The position numbers and the translations under genes were made by a program. From Actinomyces oris (GTDB taxonomy: Bacteria > Actinomycetota > Actinomycetes > Actinomycetales > Actinomycetaceae): a stretch of 64,000 nt of DNA. Position 1 is the stretch's first letter; every line of letters starts with the position of its first letter. Positions 57,672-64,000 of this stretch are shown piece by piece. The notes under the pieces were generated by a model. That model searched no databases. It had not been told where the DNA came from and saw only the letters and a list, made by a program, of their open reading frames with translations. The DNA is taken from NCBI RefSeq assembly GCF_006546825.1, contig NZ_VICC01000004.1, forward strand, positions 186,001 to 250,000. The letters are read 5' to 3'.

Positions 57672-58258
57672 GCACCGAACGCGATGCGCTCTTCCAGGGG
57701 GTCGAGGGGGCCGGAGGCCCCTCGCAAGCAGCCGGGGAGGACATGAGCGCCAGCGAAATGTCCGACACGGCTACTGCTTGCCACTCTGGCGTACAGGTGG
57801 AGCAGCAGACCGACTCCCAGGTGAACACCGGTCGGGCTGATGCGGAGGCTGTGCGTCAGAGTCACGGCGGCGCGAAGCGTCGTCGTGGGGGCCGCGCGAA
57901 GCTCGATACCGACTTCGGAGAGGAGACGCTCGCGGCGCTTCGCACTCGTGCGAAGCGGCTCGGGCTGGCTCCGAGCACGTGGGTGCGGACCGTCGTCCGG
58001 GATGCCCTCCACGCCTCTCGGAGCGAGGAGTTGGACGCCGCCGTGGCCGCGCACCTGCTCGGGGTCGAGGCGCGGGTGCAGGCGTCGGCGGATGCTCGCG
58101 AGCTGGCCGCGCAGATTCGCCCGCTGGCGATCAACGTCAACGACCTCGACCGCCGGGCGCGGGCTGGTGAGTCAGTGGCGCTGTCGGCGGAGGTGCCCGA
58201 GCTGATCGAGTTGCTGCGCGAGGTCCGCGCCCTGCTCGGGGATCGGGCGGCCTCATGA
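57668..58258 (+). CDS. mobC: MobC-like relaxosome accessory protein
   Basis: 196 residues. A polar N-terminus (about 65 residues) is followed by the MobC-type region: FGEETLAALRTRAKRLGLAPSTWVRTVVRDAL (ribbon-helix-helix like) and IRPLAINVNDLDRRARAGESV, the family's C-terminal signature. It helps the relaxase open the origin of transfer. It overlaps rep and the relaxase gene by four bases on each side, so the three are one operon. Confidence 0.85.
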   Translation: MSTERDALFQGVEGAGGPSQAAGEDMSASEMSDTATACHSGVQVEQQTDSQVNTGRADAEAVRQSHGGAKRRRGGRAKLDTDFGEETLAALRTRAKRLGLAPSTWVRTVVRDALHASRSEELDAAVAAHLLGVEARVQASADARELAAQIRPLAINVNDLDRRARAGESVALSAEVPELIELLREVRALLGDRAAS

Positions 58259-59541
58259 GCACCACGCACTACAGCCCGAGCGCCAGCGCCGCCGACACGG
58301 AGCGCTATATCCGTGGCAAGGAGGACGAGCGGGGCATCGCGATCACGTGCGATGTGCCGGGAGGCCCCGGCGCGTTCTCGGCGCGCGCTCGGTCGCTCAC
58401 GCAGAACACGACGCGCGAGGTCGAGGCGGTGCATTACCGCCAGTCGTTCAGCGACGAGGAGTTCGACCCGAAGAGTCCGGAGGACGTGCAGCGGGTGAAC
58501 GATCTCGGTTATCAGCTCGCGAAGAAGATGCACCCGGATTCCGACTGCCTCGTAGTCAGTCATGTGGATGGGCGGGGCAAGAAGCCGCACAACCACATCT
58601 TGGTCATCAACCACAACAACCGGACGGGGAAGGCGCTCTCGGACTATCGCACGTTCCACGACCGCAAGGCCGGGAATCAGCGGGGCGTCCAGTCGGCGAA
58701 CGACCAGCTGATGCGAGAACACGGGCTCTCGGTCGTGAAGCGGCTGGAGCACGCACCGAAGGACTGGGAGCTGCGCCGCGAGGACTTCGCCGAGGGATCG
58801 CTCGACCGCGAGATGGGCGACCGGATGAGCGCGGCGCTGGCCGATCCCCGGGCGGTGGACAAGGCCGGTCTGGTCTCGGTGATCGAGGAGCAGAACCAGC
58901 GGCTCGGCGATGACGGGGAGCGGGTGCCGCGGATGCGGTTGCACAGCCCCGTCAGCAAGAAGGGCAAGCGCGCCGGGCAAGAGACCTGGACGCTCTACAT
59001 CGAGGATCGCCGCGGCGAGTCCGGCCGCGCCGAGCGCCGCAAGCGCGCGAGCGCCCTCTCGGCGGACTTCACCCCGGAGGGCGCGCAGGCGTTCTTCGAC
59101 TACCACCAGCAGCAGAAGGAGAAGGAACATGAGCGCAGCGCTCGACAGGCTGAAGCAGCAGAACGAGCCCGAGCAGTCGCAGCAGCAGCTCGGCAGTCCG
59201 GAGACGATGGAGCTGTTGACCTCGATCCTCGCCGCCGTCGAGGCGCAGAACACGAGGATCGCCACGCTGACCGAACAGCAGAAGAAGCTCGCGGGTTTCG
59301 TGAAGGTCATGGACGAGGAGACGACGAGGCGGCTGGAGCGGATCACGGCCCCGGCGTCGACCTCCTCGCCCTCCAGCGACGTGTCCGCGAGGATCGCGAG
59401 TATCGAGAGCAGGCAGAACGAGATCGCGAGCACGCTCGGCGAGTTCGCGCAGAGTCTCAACGGCGAGAGCTTGAACGCCGCTTCGCGGAGCTTGGTCGCG
59501 GAGGCGCAGAAGAATCGCGCGGCTACGGCCTCGGCGATTGA
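58255..59541 (+). CDS. Relaxase/mobilization nuclease
   Basis: 428 residues. The N-terminal relaxase domain contains EVEAVHYRQSFSDEEFDP, the HUH motif KPHNHILVINHNN near 109 and the candidate catalytic Tyr in the first 40 residues (THYSPSASAADTERYI). The last about 137 residues overlap, in another frame, the gene at 59129 and are unusually rich in Arg, Glu and His. The relaxase nicks oriT and leads transfer in trans with a helper conjugation system. The overlap resembles mobA/mobB of RSF1010. Confidence 0.85.
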   Translation: MSTTHYSPSASAADTERYIRGKEDERGIAITCDVPGGPGAFSARARSLTQNTTREVEAVHYRQSFSDEEFDPKSPEDVQRVNDLGYQLAKKMHPDSDCLVVSHVDGRGKKPHNHILVINHNNRTGKALSDYRTFHDRKAGNQRGVQSANDQLMREHGLSVVKRLEHAPKDWELRREDFAEGSLDREMGDRMSAALADPRAVDKAGLVSVIEEQNQRLGDDGERVPRMRLHSPVSKKGKRAGQETWTLYIEDRRGESGRAERRKRASALSADFTPEGAQAFFDYHQQQKEKEHERSARQAEAAERARAVAAAARQSGDDGAVDLDPRRRRGAEHEDRHADRTAEEARGFREGHGRGDDEAAGADHGPGVDLLALQRRVREDREYREQAERDREHARRVRAESQRRELERRFAELGRGGAEESRGYGLGD

Positions 59542-60034
59542 GGGTCTGAAGGCGCAGGTCACAGCGAACCAGAAGCTCGTGAGCCAGGTCGGCGGCGCGG
59601 TCCAGCGGATCGAGAAGCGCACCGAGGAACGGGTCGAGAAGGCTGTCGAGCAGGTCGCCGGGGAGGCTTCGGCCACGATGACCGCGAGCCTCGACGCCTC
59701 GAACGCGCGGGCGGAGCGGATCATCGCCGCGACGGCGAAGCTGGAGGCGCGACAGCTCTGGTCCGCCGCCGCCGCGATGTGCCTCGTTCTCCTGCCGGTG
59801 GCCGTGGTCGTCGCCGGTCTCTGGATGGGCATCGCCGGGCTCATCACGGGTGTTCAGTGGGCGCTGGACGTGGACGGGAGCGTGTGGCTCGGCATCGGCC
59901 GGTGGCTCGTGGTCGGCGCTGGCCTCGCCGGGGCCGGCTACGGGCTCTTCGCGTCCGTCAGCTGGGTTGCGGGTCTCGTGGAGACCTGGAAGGGCCGCGG
60001 GATGCCGAAGTGGCCCCGCTGGCGCAAGAGGTGA
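59129..60034 (+). CDS. Coiled-coil membrane protein overlapping the relaxase gene (MobB-like position)
   Basis: 301 residues from ATG 59129, with AAGGAG 7 bases upstream. A long coiled coil (about 20-205, many A/E/R/K/Q heptads) precedes two membrane segments (about 210-235 and 250-285) and a basic end, PKWPRWRKR. About 413 bases overlap the relaxase frame; this frame looks like the better-conserved protein of the two in the overlap. Mobilization proteins of this kind can link the relaxosome to the transfer machinery at the membrane. No family assigned. Confidence 0.75.
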   Translation: MSAALDRLKQQNEPEQSQQQLGSPETMELLTSILAAVEAQNTRIATLTEQQKKLAGFVKVMDEETTRRLERITAPASTSSPSSDVSARIASIESRQNEIASTLGEFAQSLNGESLNAASRSLVAEAQKNRAATASAIEGLKAQVTANQKLVSQVGGAVQRIEKRTEERVEKAVEQVAGEASATMTASLDASNARAERIIAATAKLEARQLWSAAAAMCLVLLPVAVVVAGLWMGIAGLITGVQWALDVDGSVWLGIGRWLVVGAGLAGAGYGLFASVSWVAGLVETWKGRGMPKWPRWRKR

Positions 60035-60085
60035 TCACGCCTCACGAGGGCAAGCGCGCGCAGCGCGTGCGGCAGCCGCGACAAC

Positions 60086-60115
60086 TGGACATTAGGTCAG
60101 CGGCTGCTGTATAGT
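60086..60115 (+). promoter_or_regulatory. Promoter of the cmtR operon
   Basis: TGGACA (60086-60091) and TATAGT (60110-60115) are separated by 18 bp. The expected transcript start is at or next to the ATG at 60123, so the mRNA is probably leaderless. CmtR would bind over or near this element. Confidence 0.6.
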
Positions 60116-60122
60116 TCAGTGC

Positions 60123-60491
60123 ATGCTGACCATTGCTTCGCGTCTTGACGTCATGAACCGGCTCGGCCGGGCCATGGCCGACCCGACGCGCTCCCGCATC
60201 CTGATGTCCCTGCTCGACAGCCCGAGCCACCCCGCGGTGCTCTCGCGCGAGCTGGGGCTGACCCGCTCGAACGTGTCCAACCACCTGACCTGCCTGCGCG
60301 ACTGCGGGATCGTGGTCGCCGAGCCCGAGGGCCGCCAGACTCGCTACGAGATCGCCGACCCGCACCTGGCTGCGGCGCTGACGGCACTGGTCGATGTGAC
60401 CCTCGCCGTGGACGAGAGCGCGCCGTGCATCGACCCGGCCTGCTCGGTGCCGGGCTGCTGCGCCGCGAGCAGTTCGGGGGACGCCTCGTGA
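60123..60491 (+). CDS. cmtR: CmtR-type cadmium/lead-sensing ArsR repressor
   Basis: 122 residues. The winged helix LTRSNVSNHLTCLRDCGIVVAEPEGRQTRYEI follows the ArsR pattern. Cys57, Cys61 and Cys102 fall at exactly the positions of the three metal ligands of mycobacterial CmtR, so Cd(II)/Pb(II) sensing is well supported. Extra cysteines follow in the tail (CIDPACSVPGCC). It overlaps the P1B-ATPase gene by four bases (GTGA). Expected action: repression of this operon until metal binds. Confidence 0.93.
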   Translation: MLTIASRLDVMNRLGRAMADPTRSRILMSLLDSPSHPAVLSRELGLTRSNVSNHLTCLRDCGIVVAEPEGRQTRYEIADPHLAAALTALVDVTLAVDESAPCIDPACSVPGCCAASSSGDAS

Positions 60492-62392
60492 GCGCCGCCT
60501 GCGGCTGCGACGAGCCGACGACCAGCCCCGCGGACGAGGCAGAGGAGGCAGAGCGCCCGTGGTGGCGTGATCCCGGCCTGGTCGTGCCGATCCTCTCCGG
60601 CGTCGCGTTCGGCACCGGCCTGGCGCTGGAGTGGTCGGGGCTGCACATCGCGGCGCTGGTCGCGTTCTGGGCGGGCCTGCTGCTGGGCGCGTACACGTTC
60701 GTGCCCGGTGCGATCCGGAATCTCGTTGTGAAGCGCAAGCTCGGGATCGCGCTGCTGATGACGATCAGCGCCGTGGGCGCGGTGATCCTCGGCTACGTCG
60801 AGGAGGCGGCCGCGCTGGCGTTCCTCTACTCGATCGCCGAGGCCCTGGAGGACAAGGCGATGGACCGCGCCCGCGGCGGGCTGCGCGCGCTGCTGAAGCT
60901 CGTGCCGGAGACCGCGACCGTGCTGCGCGACGGGACCTCCGCCTCGGTCCCGGCCAGGGAGATCGCCGTCGGCGACGTGCTGCTGGTCCGCCCTGGCGAG
61001 CGGGTCGCGACCGATGGGCTGGTCCGCTCGGGCCGGTCGAGCCTGGACACTTCGGCGATCACCGGTGAATCGATCCCGGTCGAGGTCGCGCCCGGAGAAG
61101 CGGTGTCGGCGGGCGCGATCAACAGCGCCGGCGTGCTGGAGGTCGAGGCGACCGCCGCGGGCACCGACAACTCGCTGACCACGATCGTGGAGCTGGTAGA
61201 GCAGGCCCAGGCCGAGAAGGGCGACCGAGCCCGGATCGCTGACCGGATCGCCCGCCCGCTGGTGCCCGGCGTGATGGTCCTCGCCGTCCTCGTCGGCGTG
61301 CTCGGGTCCCTGCTCGGCGACCCGGAGACCTGGATCACCCGCGCCCTGGTCGTCCTCGTCGCGGCCAGCCCCTGCGCGCTGGCGATCGCGGTGCCCGTCA
61401 CCGTGGTCTCCGCGATCGGCGCGGCGACCAAGTTCGGCGTCGTCATCAAGAGCGGGGCCGCCTTCGAGCGCCTCGGCGGCATCCGGCACCTGGCCGTGGA
61501 CAAGACCGGCACTCTGACCCGCAACCGGCCCGAGGTAACCGCCATCGTCGCCGCCCATGGGTTCGACGATGCGCAGGTGCTTGCTTGGGCTGCCGCCGTG
61601 GAGCAGCACTCGACGCACCCACTCGCCGCCGCCATCGCCGCCGCGGGCCGGGGAACCCCCGCCGCGCAGGACGTGGCCGAGGAGGCCGGGCACGGCATCG
61701 GTGGCCTGGTCGACGGCCGCAGGGTGGCGGTGGGCAGTCCGCGCTGGATCGACGCCGGTCCGCTCAAGGCCCGGGTCGAGGACCTGGAGGCCGAGGGGCA
61801 GACCTGCGTGCTCGTCACCGTCGACGGCTTCCTGGCCGGGGCGATCGGCGTCCGCGACGAGCTGCGCCCCGAGGTCCCCGAGGTCGTGCGGAGCCTGCGC
61901 GACCAGGGCGTCGAGGTGAGCATGCTCACCGGCGACAACTCCCGCACCGCTGCTGCGCTGGCGAAGCTGGCCGGGATCGGCGACGTGCACGCCGAGCTGC
62001 GTCCCGAGGACAAGGCTCGCATCGTCGCCGGGTTCTCGGAGACGTCGCCGACCGCGATGATCGGCGACGGCATCAACGACGCGCCCGCCCTGGCCGGGGC
62101 GACCGTGGGCATCGCGATGGGCGCGACCGGCTCCGACGCCGCGATCGAGTCCGCCGACGTCGCCTTCACCGGCCACGACCTCGGCCTCATCCCGCAGGCT
62201 CTGCGCCACGCCCGCCGCGGCGGCAGGATCATTAACCAGAACATCGTGCTGTCCTTGGCGATCATCACTGTGCTGCTGCCGCTGGCGATCACCGGCGTGC
62301 TCGGCCTGGCAGCGGTCGTCCTCGTGCACGAGGTCGCCGAAGTCGTCGTCATCGCCAACGGACTGCGGGCTGCGCGTGCCCGCAAGCAATAG
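60488..62392 (+). CDS. SPC-type P1B-ATPase, probable cadmium/zinc/cobalt exporter
   Basis: 634 residues from GTG 60488. There is no N-terminal metal-binding domain, only a short CGC near the start. TGE is in AITGESIPVEV; the intramembrane SPC at 294-296 (AASPCALAIAVP) marks the P1B-4 branch; phosphorylated Asp338 is in DKTGTLT; GDGINDAPALAGATVGIAMG and the C-terminal HEVAEVVVIANGLR complete the core. The branch exports Zn, Co, Cd or Pb. The CmtR partner favours Cd and Pb. The upstream frame to 60425 merely overlaps cmtR. Confidence 0.92.
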   Translation: MSAACGCDEPTTSPADEAEEAERPWWRDPGLVVPILSGVAFGTGLALEWSGLHIAALVAFWAGLLLGAYTFVPGAIRNLVVKRKLGIALLMTISAVGAVILGYVEEAAALAFLYSIAEALEDKAMDRARGGLRALLKLVPETATVLRDGTSASVPAREIAVGDVLLVRPGERVATDGLVRSGRSSLDTSAITGESIPVEVAPGEAVSAGAINSAGVLEVEATAAGTDNSLTTIVELVEQAQAEKGDRARIADRIARPLVPGVMVLAVLVGVLGSLLGDPETWITRALVVLVAASPCALAIAVPVTVVSAIGAATKFGVVIKSGAAFERLGGIRHLAVDKTGTLTRNRPEVTAIVAAHGFDDAQVLAWAAAVEQHSTHPLAAAIAAAGRGTPAAQDVAEEAGHGIGGLVDGRRVAVGSPRWIDAGPLKARVEDLEAEGQTCVLVTVDGFLAGAIGVRDELRPEVPEVVRSLRDQGVEVSMLTGDNSRTAAALAKLAGIGDVHAELRPEDKARIVAGFSETSPTAMIGDGINDAPALAGATVGIAMGATGSDAAIESADVAFTGHDLGLIPQALRHARRGGRIINQNIVLSLAIITVLLPLAITGVLGLAAVVLVHEVAEVVVIANGLRAARARKQ

Positions 62393-62417
62393 GTGTTCCG
62401 TCCAACGCCATAACTCA

Positions 62418-63245
62418 GACATGCGCTACGAGAACCTGCTCTACCTGGCCGAGGAGGTCGCCGCCCTCGACCTGCTCACCGACCAGCGCATTGCCATCGG
62501 CATCTCCCGGGGCTCGCCGGAGCAGGCCCTCCGTGGCTGGGAGACCTTCGGCTATACCGGCGGCGTCGACCCGCGCGGAGTCGACGTCGCCCGTGCCCAC
62601 ACCGCCCAGTTCCTCGACGCCGTCCGGGGTGTCCCGCAGGCGGACCTCGACACCAGCGGTGGCATGGCACCCGGCGCGAGCTCCCGTCTGCGCATCGAGC
62701 CGCACGCCCCCGGCGTGGACCGCCGCCTGTGGTGGGGTGCCGGCTCGCGGGAGACCGCCGAGTGGACCGCCCGCCAGGGCCTGAACCTCATGAGCTCGAC
62801 CCTCCTGACCGAGGCCACTGGCGAGGGCTTCTCCCACCTTCAGGCCGAGCAGATCCGCCGCTACCGCGAGGCGTGGAAGGAGGCCGGCCATGACTGGACC
62901 CCGCGTGTGAGCGTCTCGCGCTCCATCTTCCCGATCGTCTCCGAGGTCGACCGGAAGTTCTTCGCGCTGCGCGGCGAGGACTCCCACGACCAGATCGGCG
63001 TCATCGACGGCCTGCAGTCGACCTTCGGGCGCACCTATGCCGCCGAGCCCGACGTCCTCGTCGAGCAGCTCGCCCGGGACGAGGCGCTCCATGCCGCCGA
63101 CACCCTCATGCTCACCATCCCCAGCCAGCTCGGCGTCGACTTCAACCTCCACATCCTGCAGGCCTTCGCCGAGCACGTCGCCCCGGCACTGGGCTGGCAG
63201 CCCAACACCGCCGGACCGGTGACGGGCTACTCCCTGGAGGCGTAG
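62418..63245 (+). pseudogene. 5'-truncated copy of the LLM-class oxidoreductase gene
   Basis: The frame from ATG 62421 (MRYENLLYLAEEVAALDL) to 63245 corresponds to codons 82-355 of the gene at 54019. About 80 N-terminal residues of the barrel are missing, so it is almost surely inactive even if translated. The remaining codons are intact, with differences mainly at third positions, showing it evolved under selection before truncation. Confidence 0.85.
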
Positions 63246-63327
63246 ACCTCCGGCACCGGTCGCCGTCCCGTCCGGTCGCGACACGGTTCCGTCATGGAGG
63301 ACGCAGGCGATCAGGCCCCGGTGGTCG
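62418..63327 (+). repeat. 910-bp direct repeat, copy B
   Basis: Colinear with 54259-55168 without indels, with scattered mostly synonymous differences. It begins in mid-gene right after the P1B-ATPase stop and ends in the first codons of the symporter gene, where the host sequence resumes. Confidence 0.88.
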
Positions 63328-64000
63328 CGTGGATGGAGCACCACCAGGTGGTCCTGTACCTGGGGGCGCTCGTGGCCGGCGCCGGCCTGGGGCTGACTGC
63401 TCCTGCAGCCGGCCGCCTTCTTGAGGCGGCGATCTCCCCGGTGCTGGTCACGTTGCTGTTCCAGTGCTCATGCTCATCCAGGCCCTTGTCCTGCCACTGT
63501 GGCTGGCCGTTGCTGCCGGCTCACCTGGGGTCCAGGGCGGTGGTATCAGCTGGCGACCCTTCGCGCAGGCCTTCATCCTCATGATCGCACTGCCTATGGG
63601 GCTGTCGATCCTCACGCGGCGCGCCGCACCCCGGGTCCGGTCCGCCGCCCGGCTCGCATCAGCGACGACGGCGCTCATGGTTCCGCTCATGATGGCGACC
63701 CTGGTGCTCGTCGTCGCCTCCCAGGTTCCCCACGTCGCCTCCCGGCCCGACGTCGTCGCCCGGGTGGTTCCGCTCTTCGTGACTTTCGCTCTGGTGATGC
63801 CGGTTGTGGGAGACGTCGCCGGGCGCATGGCCCGCCAGGGACGTCAGGCGCGCCTGGCGCTCGCCTTCTCCGGGACCACCCGTAACTCGCTGGTGGTTCT
63901 GCCGTTGGCTCTGGCGCTGCCTGATTCCATGGGGATGGCACCGATTGCGGTGGTGACTCAGACCCTGGTGGAGCTCGTGGTCATGGCAGTCGGTGTCCGT
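63294..64000 (+). pseudogene. Bile acid:sodium/arsenite-type symporter gene with internal deletion
   Basis: It starts MEDAGDQAPVVAWMEHHQVVLYLGALVAGAGLGL and continues to VLVTLLF at about 63460. After that the frame is lost, and a second open frame from 63469 (MLIQALVLPLWLAVAAG) to the window edge encodes the family's second half, including TTRNSLVVLPLALALPDSMG and VVTQTLVELVVMAVGV. The middle spans expected between LLF and VLMLIQ (roughly a hundred residues by family length) are absent. It is therefore an out-of-frame internal deletion. It was the original downstream neighbour of the oxidoreductase gene. The 3' end is outside the window. Confidence 0.75.

Larger units (their letters stand above)
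55169..62417. mobile_element. Integrated mobilizable metal-resistance plasmid
   Basis: This segment lies between two 910-bp direct repeats and contains, in order, a recombinase tail, two small genes, Rep, MobC, relaxase, a coiled-coil membrane protein, CmtR and a P1B-ATPase, all on the plus strand. Rep plus mobilization genes indicate a plasmid. The repeats fit a single-crossover integration of a circle of 8159 bp (segment plus one repeat). Phage or conjugation-pore genes are absent, so mobilization would need a helper. Confidence 0.8.

Overview
The window looks like chromosome of a high-GC actinobacterium, most likely an Actinomyces-type oral or mucosal species. This is inferred from the GC-rich coding style, ClpC behind an HspR-type inverted repeat, pyruvate phosphate dikinase, an LPG-synthase-type membrane protein, GTG starts and ATGA gene overlaps. 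No rRNA, tRNA or CRISPR array was recognised. The host backbone is interrupted by two imported, metal-resistance-bearing elements.

Layout. (1) 1-16371 is a minus-strand tandem array of alternating lipoproteins and membrane-anchored beta-propeller proteins: a partial lipoprotein at the left edge, then propeller, lipoprotein, propeller and a decayed lipoprotein tail. It is split at 994-10756 by an IS21-type element. The ends of that element (20-bp repeats, 24 bp apart on both sides) enclose istA/istB and also a full copper-resistance cassette: Met-rich membrane protein, two-component system, multicopper oxidase, small Met/His-rich membrane protein and Cu P1B-ATPase. istA carries an in-frame stop. 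Three paired half-sites at an 11-bp pitch precede the cassette's transcription units. (2) 16372-28002: clpC with a HAIR-like operator, a Pel-like exopolysaccharide trio (flippase, GT4 glycosyltransferase, putative glycoside hydrolase), an MFS sugar transporter with a universal stress protein, and an intergenic array of eight octamers on a 20-bp pitch around a long hairpin. (3) 28003-38311: ppdK, an esterase with an LPG-synthase-like protein, a RAMA-domain protein and an alpha/beta hydrolase. (4) 38627-45192: a sulfated-sugar operon made of sugar porter, Cys-type sulfatase, ROK regulator, anaerobic sulfatase-maturating radical SAM enzyme and TauE/SafE exporter. (5) 45282-53935: orphan HigA-type antitoxin, disulfide oxidoreductase, RpiB-like isomerase, broken VOC gene, TetR with a DHA2 drug exporter, secreted propeller protein and a PEMT/ICMT-type methyltransferase.

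(6) 54019-64000 shows an integrated mobilizable plasmid. A 910-bp stretch (3' part of a flavin-dependent oxidoreductase gene plus the start of the next gene) is present twice without indels (54259-55168 and 62418-63327). Between the copies lie a serine-recombinase tail, a Rep protein, MobC, a relaxase, an out-of-frame overlapping coiled-coil membrane protein, a CmtR-type Cd/Pb sensor and an SPC-type P1B-ATPase. The arrangement is what a single crossover of a circular plasmid carrying a diverged copy of the same locus would leave. The symporter gene beyond it has an internal deletion.

How the genes work together: the copper cassette would sense, oxidise and export copper; the plasmid adds a Cd/Pb/Zn efflux pair; the sulfatase operon would import, desulfate and dispose of sulfite or sulfate from host glycans; the Pel-like trio would build and trim a surface polysaccharide.
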